The notes under the pieces: generated by a model
The model's input: only the letters and a program-made list of their open reading frames with translations
What the model was told of the DNA's origin: nothing
The model's database searches: none
Origin: Desulfobacula sp.
GTDB lineage: Bacteria; Desulfobacterota; Desulfobacteria; Desulfobacterales; Desulfobacteraceae
Assembly: GCF_021107415.1 (NCBI RefSeq)
Contig: NZ_JAIOSW010000103.1
Location: forward strand, 1-6,959
DNA: 6,959 nucleotides
Direction: 5' to 3'
Shown: piece after piece, positions 1 to 6,092 of the stretch
Position numbering within the stretch: the stretch's first letter is position 1
How the letters are laid out: every line of letters starts with the position of its first letter
Translations under genes and position numbers: made by a program

Positions 1-116
1 TAAAATTTCATTTCTGTGGAGCCAACCAAGAACATCAAGGGACTTTCCCTGTAAAGGATGGAGGTTCTTTGTTATCGCTACTTTTGACGGAAAACCGTCG
101 AGGTGGGTAGTGTGTC
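1..116. other. Unassigned left edge, upstream of the intron RT pseudogene
   Basis: No gene can be named here. On the plus strand the frame beginning at position 2 stays open until a TAA at 128-130. It ends with Arg-Trp-Val-Val at 101-112, which matches the residues that normally precede reverse transcriptase motif A in group II intron proteins. The rest of this frame does not resemble the usual N-terminal RT sequence. It may be unrelated DNA joined to a 5'-truncated intron, or badly decayed intron sequence. Confidence 0.3.
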
Positions 117-960
117 GTGTGCTCCTTCGATAAAGTTAATCATGATGTCCTTATGGATAGAGTATCCCGCCAGATACAAGATAAGCGTGTGCTAAAGCTT
201 ATCGGTAAATATCTGAGAGTCGGTGTTATGGTCAAAGGTCGCCTTCAGGCAACGCCCACGGGTGTTCCCCAGGGCGGCCCGCTTTCACCGTTATTAGCTA
301 ATATTCTTCTCGATGATTTGGACAAGGAATTGGAAAAACGTGGTCACCACTTTGTCCGGTATGCAGATGATTTCATCATTATGGTGAAAAGTCTTAGTGC
401 TGGTAATCGGGTGATGGCAAGTATCCGCCGGTTCCTTAAACGTGAGCTGCGGCTTACGGTCAATGAGAAGAAAAGCAAGGTTGCACCGGTGGAGGAGTGC
501 GGTTTTCTTGGTTTTGTATTTGTACGTGGCAAAATCAGGTGGAGTGATAAATCCTTTCTGGAGTTCAAGCGGCGTATACGTCTCTTCACAGGAAGGAGTT
601 GGTTTGTTTCCATGGAGTACCGATAAAATTATTGGCAGTATTCGGGGCTGGATGAATTATTACGGGATACCGGAGTATTACCGTCCCATCCCTATATTAG
701 ACGAATGGCTCCGCCGCCGGATACGGATGTGCTACTGGAAACAGTGGCGCTATGCCCGTACCAAAGTCCGTAACCTTCTTAAACTTGGAACTTCCAAAAG
801 ACAGGCCATCATGACAGCGATCAGTCGCAAAGGGCCTTGGCATCTTGCCAGAACCCTGGTTGCGCAAACCGGCATGACCAACAAATGGCTATCTGAACAA
901 GGGTTAATATCTGTCAAAGAACAGTGGGTGAAAATTCATTACCCGGCCACGGCCCGGTAA
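117..960 (+). pseudogene. ltrA: Group II intron reverse transcriptase/maturase (LtrA-like), truncated and frameshifted
   Basis: This is the remnant of a multifunctional intron-encoded protein that would splice its own intron RNA and reverse-transcribe it during retrohoming. Visible in order are the Asn-His-Asp-Val-Leu-Met segment just after RT motif A, the PQGGPLSPLLANILL block (residues 51-65 from the GTG at 117), and the catalytic YADD box (82-85). After a frame change at about 624 come the thumb and maturase X domain (RPIPILDEWLRRR, KGPWHLARTL) and the family's typical IHYPATAR end. No HNH endonuclease domain follows, as in group IIC introns. It is dead for two reasons. The segment that should carry the motif A aspartate is shortened and garbled around 113-125, so the first catalytic Asp is missing. 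The frame is also broken by a TAA at 624-626, with the thumb and maturase continuing in the frame that starts at 625. Confidence 0.9.
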
Positions 961-1038
961 TCTTGGTGAAACGCCCTGTGCGGACCCGCATGCAGGGTGT
1001 TGTGGGGGCTGGGGGATTAAAACCCCCGGCTACCCGAT
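961..1038 (+). ncRNA. Group II intron 3' end: RNA domains V and VI
   Basis: Immediately after the maturase stop the sequence folds as domain V. The catalytic CGC triad (972-974) pairs with GTG (997-999) and gives the typical G.U wobble. The stem continues through CCTG/CAGG, then a two-base bulge at 991-992 on the 3' strand, then TGCG/CGCA closing a short loop at 983-986. Domain VI follows, with GGGGG (1011-1015) pairing with CCCCC (1023-1027), a lower stem, and an unpaired A at 1032. The intron would end at about 1038, since CCCGAT puts the bulged A roughly seven bases from the 3' end, as usual. The CGC form of the triad fits group IIC. The structure was read by eye and no covariance model was run. 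Confidence 0.8.
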
Positions 1039-1103
1039 TGGATACTATTTCAAAATTGGCTTAACTCTGCCTCCAGTTTTTTGGGGGAGGATCACGTTTT
1101 AAT

Positions 1104-1922
1104 TCACCCTAGTATGGGGATTTCACCTGAGGAGATAACGCTAAAAGGCCTGACGATACCGGTTTTTCCTTCCGTTCTCAGTTTGTGCAGATATTTCCAA
1201 TGTCCAGTTATAGCACCAAGTATAACGTTCCCCGCTCCGCTTGGCCGATCATACGAAACCTGACCAAAGGTTTGATAATAAAATTTCCATTTCCCTCCTG
1301 CAGGGTATGCATATACAAAACATTTCCCACCCCACTCAGCTTTTCGTTTACGGATACCAACCGGCAATACTCTTACTTTTTTCAACGCGACTAATGGATT
1401 AGCGTCTTTAAAATAATTTGTTTTTCCAAAACTGATAATATTTTTTTGAATTATATTTCCATACTCTCTTTGTGCCATGCCATGCAATTCATCCAATTTT
1501 TGGACGCAAGCCGGTAATTGGCTGTTTGGTGCCCGATTATCCCCTCCCGGATCTTCTTCCTTCGCATTAGCATGATAAACAACGACATCATTCGACCGTT
1601 TTATGGTGTCGACATAAAACTTACATCCATGCATATTTGCAGTATAAAAGAATTTTACTCCTATATTAGCCTGTAAAGGTGCTTCTAATCTTAAGGATGT
1701 AATATGGTTTTCCTGCCAAGGCAAAAATACTGAGTCTCCTTGTTCGTTCAATTGAGCACTTATAGATTTACCATGCATTGTATTGTTTACAACTGTAATA
1801 TTGCATCTCGATTTAATATATCTAAATCGATAATGGCTTGTTTTACACCCAAACAGCGGCTTCACACTACCTCCTGAACACGTATAGGGAACGTTTTTAA
1901 ATGATGTTTTATCAGGTATCAT
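1104..1922 (-). CDS. BLF1-like glutamine deamidase, putative toxin (272 aa)
   Basis: The protein resembles Burkholderia lethal factor 1 (BLF1, BPSL1549), which deamidates a glutamine of eukaryotic eIF4A and stops translation. It belongs to the CNF1/CheD deamidase fold. Visible here are a FLPWQ block (66-70); then FFYTANMHGC, with Thr94 six residues before Cys100; then VVVYHANA with His117; and a C-terminal VILGAITG (233-240). These line up, in order, with BLF1's LPW block, its Thr88-to-Cys94 LSGC segment, His106, and its VVGGIVTG-like segment. All three putative catalytic residues are therefore kept. The length (272 aa) exceeds BLF1 (about 210 aa) by an extra N-terminus and a 40-60 residue insert after the histidine. 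No signal peptide is seen from this start. The ATG at 1922 has a strong GGAGG six bases upstream and overlaps the stop of the preceding mini-gene. The target is unknown. The family call rests on remembered motifs. Confidence 0.72.
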   Translation of the reverse strand: MIPDKTSFKNVPYTCSGGSVKPLFGCKTSHYRFRYIKSRCNITVVNNTMHGKSISAQLNEQGDSVFLPWQENHITSLRLEAPLQANIGVKFFYTANMHGCKFYVDTIKRSNDVVVYHANAKEEDPGGDNRAPNSQLPACVQKLDELHGMAQREYGNIIQKNIISFGKTNYFKDANPLVALKKVRVLPVGIRKRKAEWGGKCFVYAYPAGGKWKFYYQTFGQVSYDRPSGAGNVILGAITGHWKYLHKLRTEGKTGIVRPFSVISSGEIPILG

Positions 1923-2068
1923 GAAACACCTCCGTTTATTATTTTTACATTGTTAAAGGCCTTGGTATCCATTCTTATCTTACCATCAACCACATCAGCC
2001 CCTGTATTTAAAACAAAACAGATAAGAACAAAAAATATTGTTGCCATAATCTGGGTGGTTCGCATCAT
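1919..2068 (-). CDS. Small exported peptide (49 aa), coupled upstream of the BLF1-like gene
   Basis: This reading frame encodes 49 residues. It has a Met-Met-Arg start, a hydrophobic core (IMATIFFVLICFVL, residues 7-20) and a possible signal peptidase site after Asn-Thr-Gly-Ala (24), leaving about 25 residues (DVVDGKIRMDTKAFNNVKII and a short tail). GGAGAG lies seven bases before the first ATG, which is a good ribosome site. The stop TGA overlaps the ATG of the BLF1-like gene as ATGA, so the two are likely translationally coupled. The mature peptide resembles nothing I know. It could be a leader, a partner or immunity peptide, or the signal peptide of an originally longer exported toxin that is now separated by a frame change at the overlap. 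The ribosome site in front of the second gene favours two genes. Confidence 0.6.
   Translation of the reverse strand: MMRTTQIMATIFFVLICFVLNTGADVVDGKIRMDTKAFNNVKIINGGVS
1929..1933 (-). promoter_or_regulatory. Ribosome binding site of the BLF1-like gene
   Basis: On the minus strand CGGAGGTG precedes the ATG at 1922, with six bases between GGAGG and the start. It lies inside the last codons of the 49-residue mini-gene. This supports the ATG at 1922 as the true start and termination-reinitiation coupling at the ATGA overlap. Confidence 0.7.
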
Positions 2069-2104
2069 TTTTTTACTCTCCTTATTTCAAACTTGGCTAT
2101 TACA

Positions 2105-2142
2105 AACCAATAAACCCACACCTATCAGAAAATTGATTGGTT
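2105..2142. repeat. Inverted repeat AACCAAT/ATTGGTT upstream of the mini-peptide gene
   Basis: Perfect seven-base arms at 2105-2111 and 2136-2142 are separated by 24 bases. They lie 25-60 bases upstream of the ribosome site of the minus-strand mini-peptide/BLF1-like unit, where an operator or promoter would be expected. I see no convincing -35/-10 pair nearby. Seven-base arms this far apart can occur by chance. Confidence 0.25.
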
Positions 2143-2178
2143 AAACTTTTGATTTGTTATTTCCATACAGCCGTGGGT

Positions 2179-2320
2179 TGGCTGATTCATTTTCTGATTC
2201 CGTTTGTCAAAGATAAGTGGGTGAAAATTCATTACCTGTACGGCCCAGTAAACTTGGTGAACCGCCTTATGTGGACCCGCTTGCTAAAGCTTCAGCGGTA
2301 GCATTTTATAAGGCAATTGT
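2179..2320 (+). pseudogene. Relic of a second group II intron 3' end (maturase tail plus decayed domain V)
   Basis: This stretch is a diverged copy of the intron end at about 888-1000. In the frame from 2179 it reads Trp-Leu, then VKDKWVKIHY, matching VKEQWVKIHY of the first copy. It then loses two bases, so the IHYPATAR ending and stop are destroyed. The non-coding part also matches (ACTTGGTGA, then CCGCC, then GGACCCGC). The domain V stem (CCTTAT at 2265-2270 with ATAAGG at 2307-2312) is still visible. However, the sequence between the GGACCCGC and the closing arm is about 24 bases longer than in the first copy, and domain VI is not recognisable. It has the same orientation as the first intron. 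The 190 bases that follow, to the antitoxin gene, hold no gene I can support. Confidence 0.75.
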
Positions 2321-2441
2321 CAACCCCGCTCCGACTGTCCGGTTAACATGAAAATCTGCGGCGTAGTCCGTAGCATTTTTAAAGTTGGGATGGTGTGATA
2401 TTTTAAAATCATTCAAGCCACGCTTAACCTTGTATCTTTTT

Positions 2442-2457
2442 GGGGGGGGGGAGGGGG
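2442..2457 (+). repeat. Poly-G tract
   Basis: A run of ten G, one A, then five G follows a short T run. It lies between the second intron relic and the end of the antitoxin gene. A similar but shorter TTTTTTGGGGGAGGATCA occurs at about 1076-1094 after the first intron end. It could be a remnant of a shared flank or a slippage-prone tract. Long homopolymers are also prone to sequencing error. Confidence 0.5.
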
Positions 2458-2478
2458 ATCATCCGTGAATGAATACAT

Positions 2479-2493
2479 AGATAGGCGCTATCT
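2479..2493. other. Short perfect hairpin downstream of the antitoxin gene
   Basis: AGATAG and CTATCT flank a three-base GCG loop, about 20 bases beyond the antitoxin stop codon on the minus strand. The place suits a transcript end, but no T-run follows on either strand, so it is not a standard intrinsic terminator. Confidence 0.3.
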
Positions 2494-2512
2494 GGTAGTG
2501 TTTGAGTTCCCC

Positions 2513-2791
2513 CTACACCACAGCGAGTTTGCAACCAAGGGCCTCAACTACTTTTTTGATGGTCTCAAATTTTGGAGAACTATTTGGTGCCAATGCCTTG
2601 TAGAGGTTTTGGCGGCTCAAATTTGTTTTGCGTGCTATCTCACTCATGCCTTTGGCCTTGGCCACATTACCGATAGCAACCATTAGCAATTCGCTGTTAC
2701 CCTCCTCAAAGGCTGCTTTTAGATACTCATGGATCATTTCAGGGTTGTCCAAATATTCGCTGGTGTCCCATTTTTTGGTAGTTATTTTCAT
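2513..2791 (-). CDS. HTH antitoxin of a type II toxin-antitoxin system (HI1420-like)
   Basis: This is the predicted DNA-binding antitoxin of the HigA/HI1420 'addiction module antidote' type. It would neutralise the toxin encoded just upstream and repress the operon. The N-terminus (SEYLDNPEMIHEYLKAAFEE, residues 11-30) is the family's toxin-contacting helix region. An XRE-like helix-turn-helix follows (about 40-85: KGMSEIARKTNLSRQNLYKAL), and it ends in ALGCKLAVV, typical for the family. At 92 residues it is full length. Its ATG lies six bases after the toxin stop, and a GGAG within the last toxin codons serves as ribosome site, so the two are co-transcribed. Toxin-first gene order is the usual one for this subfamily. 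Confidence 0.88.
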   Translation of the reverse strand: MKITTKKWDTSEYLDNPEMIHEYLKAAFEEGNSELLMVAIGNVAKAKGMSEIARKTNLSRQNLYKALAPNSSPKFETIKKVVEALGCKLAVV

Positions 2792-2797
2792 AGATAA

Positions 2798-3112
2798 TTA
2801 CTCCAATTCGGCCAGAATGGCTTTTGCTTTATTAATATCTTTACTTTGGCTGGACTTATCACCGCCGCAAAGCAGAAAGACAATCTTCCCATTTTTGATG
2901 GTGTAGTAGATTCGGAAACCGGAACTAAAAAAGAAACGCAACTCAAACAGGTCAGTTCCCAACCTTTTATAATCTCCAAAGTTCCCAAGCTGGATGTGGT
3001 CAAAGCGGTTGATAATTCGGGCTCTGCTTCTAATATCCTTTATTTTTGAAAACCACTTATCAAAAATATTTGTTGTTTCGATTTCATATTTCACAATCGT
3101 AGTGTCGCACAT
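2798..3112 (-). CDS. RelE/ParE-superfamily toxin (HI1419-like)
   Basis: This is the predicted toxin of the pair. Families of this fold are mostly ribosome-dependent mRNA interferases, with a minority of gyrase poisons; which applies here cannot be seen. Diagnostic features are the IRSRARIINRFDHIQLGNFGD segment, then LFELRFFFSSGFRIYYT, then the conserved FLLCGGDKSSQSKDINKAKA near the C-terminus. The start chosen is the ATG at 3112 (104 aa), which gives the family's usual length of about 100. The frame stays open upstream to a GTG at 3196, but that extension is encoded by a stem-loop repeat and is not family-like. A GTG at 3094 is another possibility. None has a good ribosome site, so the start is uncertain. 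Confidence 0.87.
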   Translation of the reverse strand: MCDTTIVKYEIETTNIFDKWFSKIKDIRSRARIINRFDHIQLGNFGDYKRLGTDLFELRFFFSSGFRIYYTIKNGKIVFLLCGGDKSSQSKDINKAKAILAELE

Positions 3113-3127
3113 AAGAGACAATGTGTC

Positions 3128-3172
3128 AACGTTAAAATAACCGGTCACATCCGGTTCATTTTTTTGTTGAAA
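3128..3172. repeat. Stem-loop repeat, copy 1
   Basis: AACGTTA is followed by AAAATAACCGG, a six-base loop, then CCGGTTCATTTTTTTGTTG. The inner AACCGG/CCGGTT stem is extended by AAAAT/ATTTT across one unpaired C. The plus-strand T run after the stem gives a terminator-like shape. A near-identical element is at 6262-6326. Read on the minus strand, it lies 16 bases upstream of the toxin ATG, in the operon leader. Confidence 0.6.
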
Positions 3173-3181
3173 CTTTGTGAT

Positions 3182-3210
3182 CCATAAATAATCCACAGAT
3201 TGATTTATGG
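3182..3210. promoter_or_regulatory. Dyad CCATAAAT/ATTTATGG, candidate operator of the toxin-antitoxin operon
   Basis: Perfect eight-base arms (3182-3189 and 3203-3210) are spaced by 13 bases. The dyad is placed between the candidate promoter and the toxin gene. Antitoxins of this type usually autorepress through such a dyad. The binding itself is inferred. Confidence 0.4.
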
Positions 3211-3234
3211 CCCATAAACTAATAAAGGAACTGA

Positions 3235-3263
3235 ACTATTCTTCCCTGCTTCATAACTTTCAA
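3235..3263 (-). promoter_or_regulatory. Candidate sigma70 promoter of the toxin-antitoxin operon
   Basis: On the minus strand TTGAAA (3263-3258) and AATAGT (3240-3235) are separated by 17 bases, giving five of six and four of six consensus matches. Transcription would start near 3228, leaving a leader of about 115 bases that contains the dyad and stem-loop repeat copy 1. Confidence 0.35.
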
Positions 3264-3305
3264 TTGCGTTTTCCGTCTGAATTCGAAACCGTATAATTTG
3301 ACCAC

Positions 3306-4625
3306 TTATTCGCTTCTTGTCTGGGGGGTCAAGTCCAGTGGACCAATTGTCAGATCAAGGTAGATCGGGTGAACACCGGAATGGGCTTGTACAAAAAATG
3401 TGCTTTCCCCCGGTGGTTCAACCAGGGCAAAGCTGATTGATTCGGTATCACCGGAAGTCGACCGATTCCCACGTTTCAACTCAACTCGGTTTCCGTGCCT
3501 GGTTAATTGAAACAGCTTGGAAAACCGCATCAATTTTTTGGTAATCTTGATTGAAATACTTGTATCGGATAAGTCTTCTATCTCATAAACAACACCATCA
3601 ATCTCTATTGTTACCCCTTTTTCAGGCCGATTAAATTTTTTTATTTCTTTTATTTCTGATTTTTCCACAACAAACCGCACAATTGTCTGTTCCAGTTGGG
3701 AAACCGGATGATCCGGTTTTTTCAAATTCATCTGATAATTGAATGATCCCGGTGTTGCCTTGCCGTATTTATCGGTAAATGCTCCGTTTTTTGAGCTCAT
3801 CTGGGTAAATTCAGCCGCATACTCATTATCAAAACTCCCTTTCAGCAGGACAGGATTTTTCCAGTTCACATAGGTGGTATCAGGCTCTTGCTCAAAAGAG
3901 ACAGTCATTTCAAGGTTCAGGGAACTTCTTGAAATTTGCCCCTGGTTTACATGCCATGCCCCGGACCATATCTTTGGTATTTTAGCCTGGACAACAGGGA
4001 AATTTTTAAACAGCGTTTTCATTGCCACGCGCCTCAAACCTGCGCTTTTGAACGGAAGACTGGCATTCCAGTCAGGAATCGCATTCCCTGTCCCTTCTTG
4101 AAAATAAGTGATTTTTTCTCTGGTTTCTCCGTTGACTATTGTAAGGGTAAATCGGGGCGGAGCCATGTCTTTTAGAGGGGCTTTGGGGTTTTTGTCAGGT
4201 GTTTTCCCAGGTTTGCCCGAAAAACGAAAATCAAGTGCATTCTGATTCAAATGAAAGTCCAGACCCGTGATATTAAATGCCGCTGACTGCTCCCGGGCAA
4301 GCAGCTCGTTGATATCTTTAAATGTAACAATAATTTTGCGCCGCAATTGCTGTTTATCCTCAGTGTACCAGATTACTTTGAAATTCGGAGTCGGCAATAA
4401 CTTTTCCAGTCTGTCTTCATCCAGCGGCGATGACATTTGTTCAGAAGCCATCTGTTTTTTAATATTGTCGCGCATCTCTTCATCGGCCCGGTCAAAGTGT
4501 TCCAAATATTCAAGGATACCACTTCCATCAGGATTTAAGATGATGGTCACTTCCCGGTCGATGCATCCGGTCAATAAAATTGTAGCAATGAACAGACAAC
4601 AAATTTTAAGATTATTTAGACACAT
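3306..4625 (-). CDS. Lipoprotein of unknown function, paralogue of the upstream lipoprotein (439 aa)
   Basis: The N-terminus is a lipoprotein signal: a hydrophobic segment ending in the lipobox LLTGC, with lipidated Cys21. The residue after it is Ile rather than Asp, so outer-membrane sorting is expected. Just behind it lies EVTIILNPDGSG (residues 25-36). The motif N-x-D-G-S-G at this distance from the cysteine is shared with the neighbouring gene. A second shared motif is GAFTDKYGKATPGSF (281-295). The rest looks strand-rich, with no recognised catalytic motif. The C-terminus (from about 320) does not match the neighbour. The ATG at 4625 has GGAGG six bases before it and lies 14 bases inside the upstream gene, so translation is probably coupled. 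I do not recognise the family. An LppM-like or adhesion/assembly role is possible but unsupported. Confidence 0.8.
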   Translation of the reverse strand: MCLNNLKICCLFIATILLTGCIDREVTIILNPDGSGILEYLEHFDRADEEMRDNIKKQMASEQMSSPLDEDRLEKLLPTPNFKVIWYTEDKQQLRRKIIVTFKDINELLAREQSAAFNITGLDFHLNQNALDFRFSGKPGKTPDKNPKAPLKDMAPPRFTLTIVNGETREKITYFQEGTGNAIPDWNASLPFKSAGLRRVAMKTLFKNFPVVQAKIPKIWSGAWHVNQGQISRSSLNLEMTVSFEQEPDTTYVNWKNPVLLKGSFDNEYAAEFTQMSSKNGAFTDKYGKATPGSFNYQMNLKKPDHPVSQLEQTIVRFVVEKSEIKEIKKFNRPEKGVTIEIDGVVYEIEDLSDTSISIKITKKLMRFSKLFQLTRHGNRVELKRGNRSTSGDTESISFALVEPPGESTFFVQAHSGVHPIYLDLTIGPLDLTPQTRSE

Positions 4626-6075
4626 GGATTGCCTCCAGCTTTAATTTTTTTTCAACACTTCGTTTTTTTTCGATGACTTTAATCATCAGGTTAAACGGCA
4701 GCTTAGGGATGTGATCCAGGCCAAGTGAAACAAGATATACGATTCCGTCTTTGTTGGTAAGCTTACCGGCCGCCTCCTTTGTTCCTTTTTCCCAGATTTG
4801 ATTCAGCTTTGCTTCTTTCCATTTTAGCACATTCATTGCATACCGCAGGCCATAACTGGTGTCCAGGTAGACACCCAAAATGGATGTTGCTCTGCAATTG
4901 GTGACCAAATCAATGGATGCGCCGGGAAAGGCGGCTGTTGAACTGCCATGCTCCACCCGGGTGATTATCAGTTTTTTGTTTTCTGCAAATGTCTGTGTTT
5001 TGGAGTGCATATCGTCATTGACAGCGATAAGGTGTTTACGGGTTTGAGTCGGCTCTTCAACCTTTAAAGATATCTCAAGTTTATCTATTTTTTGCGGCCA
5101 TGCATTTTTTGCCTTGAACCCTACTTTTACCGGAAAAGCACCGAGCTTTCGCCCCCAGCGGTCCGTGCCGGTAAAGACACCGTCTTTTTCTCCATCTATG
5201 GCTGACTCGATTTTACTTCCATCAATAACCAATGATTTTAATTTTAGATCCGTGTAGGAAAACGGGGCAGCCACCAGGGTATCCAGGGTGAAGTTTACAA
5301 CCATACTGCCGTTCAATCCGTCTTGGAACGTATTGTGTTCCCCGAGTATGTGAATATTAGCATAGTAACTGCTTAATGCATCACTTGATACGTCGGCATG
5401 GCTCCCGCCGCCGGTCAAACCCGATTTTCCGAATCCGCGTTCCCGGACCGGGTCGCCCAGAAGACGCGGCTTGATATCTGCGTTTATCCCGGAAGCAGGG
5501 ATTTGGGCATAAGCGATCCGGGTTCCGATTTTCATACTTTTAAATGTTTTAATATCGGCTTCGTCAAACTCCCACCTGACGGTTTTTCCTGAAATTTTGC
5601 CATTGATCGATGTGGGTGGGACAGGAAAGGTAACAGATAGGTGATAGAATAAATCATCATACTCTTTATCCTCGATCTGGAATCCCTCATTGGTTTCACG
5701 TTCCCGGTTAAGACTCATCTCAAACTTATCTTCTCTGACGGTAAATCGCGGCATCATGGGGATTTCATATTCAAGTTCAGGCAAAGCCAGGCCAAGGTTT
5801 TTAAAGCGGTAAATGGTGACATACCACTGACCGTCCTCTTTTTTTACAAAGGTTTCTTTAAAAGTGAGATGTTTAAATTTTAACAGTTTGTCAGAATCCG
5901 ATTTCATATCCGGTTCAATACTTTTAAGCATCTGTTCTTGAACATTGATCTTGCTTTTTAGAACGATTTGTCCGCTTCCATCAGAATTCAGATAAATGGC
6001 AAGATCCTGCCTGATGCATCCGCACAGGCCAATTGCCATACACAAGAACAAAAGACCGGGTTTGAATTTTTTCAT
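4612..6075 (-). CDS. Lipoprotein of unknown function, first gene of a paralogous pair (487 aa)
   Basis: A Lys-rich N-terminus, a hydrophobic core and the lipobox LCGC (Cys20, followed by Ile-Arg) predict an outer-membrane lipoprotein. It continues with DLAIYLNSDGSGQIVL (24-39), which carries the same N-x-D-G-S-G motif as the downstream paralogue. A later block, GVFTGTDRWGRKLGAF (299-314), matches that protein's GAFTDKYGKATPGSF. A Gly-rich stretch (215-224) could be a linker between an N-terminal and a C-terminal domain. The C-terminal third is unrelated to the neighbour by eye. The ATG at 6075 has AGGAGG only three bases upstream, which is close but usable. The gene heads a two-gene unit with a 14-base overlap. 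Function is not recognised. The two products may sit together in one envelope complex, but that is inferred only from overlap and shared architecture. Confidence 0.8.
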   Translation of the reverse strand: MKKFKPGLLFLCMAIGLCGCIRQDLAIYLNSDGSGQIVLKSKINVQEQMLKSIEPDMKSDSDKLLKFKHLTFKETFVKKEDGQWYVTIYRFKNLGLALPELEYEIPMMPRFTVREDKFEMSLNRERETNEGFQIEDKEYDDLFYHLSVTFPVPPTSINGKISGKTVRWEFDEADIKTFKSMKIGTRIAYAQIPASGINADIKPRLLGDPVRERGFGKSGLTGGGSHADVSSDALSSYYANIHILGEHNTFQDGLNGSMVVNFTLDTLVAAPFSYTDLKLKSLVIDGSKIESAIDGEKDGVFTGTDRWGRKLGAFPVKVGFKAKNAWPQKIDKLEISLKVEEPTQTRKHLIAVNDDMHSKTQTFAENKKLIITRVEHGSSTAAFPGASIDLVTNCRATSILGVYLDTSYGLRYAMNVLKWKEAKLNQIWEKGTKEAAGKLTNKDGIVYLVSLGLDHIPKLPFNLMIKVIEKKRSVEKKLKLEAIHVSK

Positions 6076-6092
6076 ACGCCTCCTGATTTTAG

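Noticed and set aside
344..613. Minus-strand open frame opposite the RT pseudogene
   Set aside because: It is antisense to conserved RT motifs (YADD region), so its openness comes from the RT codons.
1058..1090. CCTCC/GGAGG pairing after the BLF1-like gene as a terminator
   Set aside because: On the minus strand no T-run follows the stem, and the spacing is loose; not enough to call a terminator.
1950..2144. Plus-strand 64-residue open frame
   Set aside because: It is antisense to the mini-peptide frame, which has a good ribosome site, signal sequence and coupling to the next gene.
2263..2320. GCCTTAT...ATAAGGC as an integron attC site
   Set aside because: Its outer arms match domain V of the first intron copy and the required GTTRRRY core is absent.
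3113..3196. N-terminal extension of the toxin from the GTG at 3196
   Set aside because: It makes the protein 28 residues longer than the family, and the extra part is encoded by the repeat and leader dyad.
3701..3722. AAACCGG/CCGGTTT hairpin followed by T's, like the stem-loop repeat or a terminator
   Set aside because: It lies inside the lipoprotein coding sequence (Lys-Lys-Pro-Asp-His-Pro-Val), and the flanks do not match the two repeat copies.
4267..4644. Plus-strand 125-residue open frame
   Set aside because: It lies fully antisense to the two overlapping lipoprotein genes, has no ribosome site and no family resemblance; it is a shadow frame.
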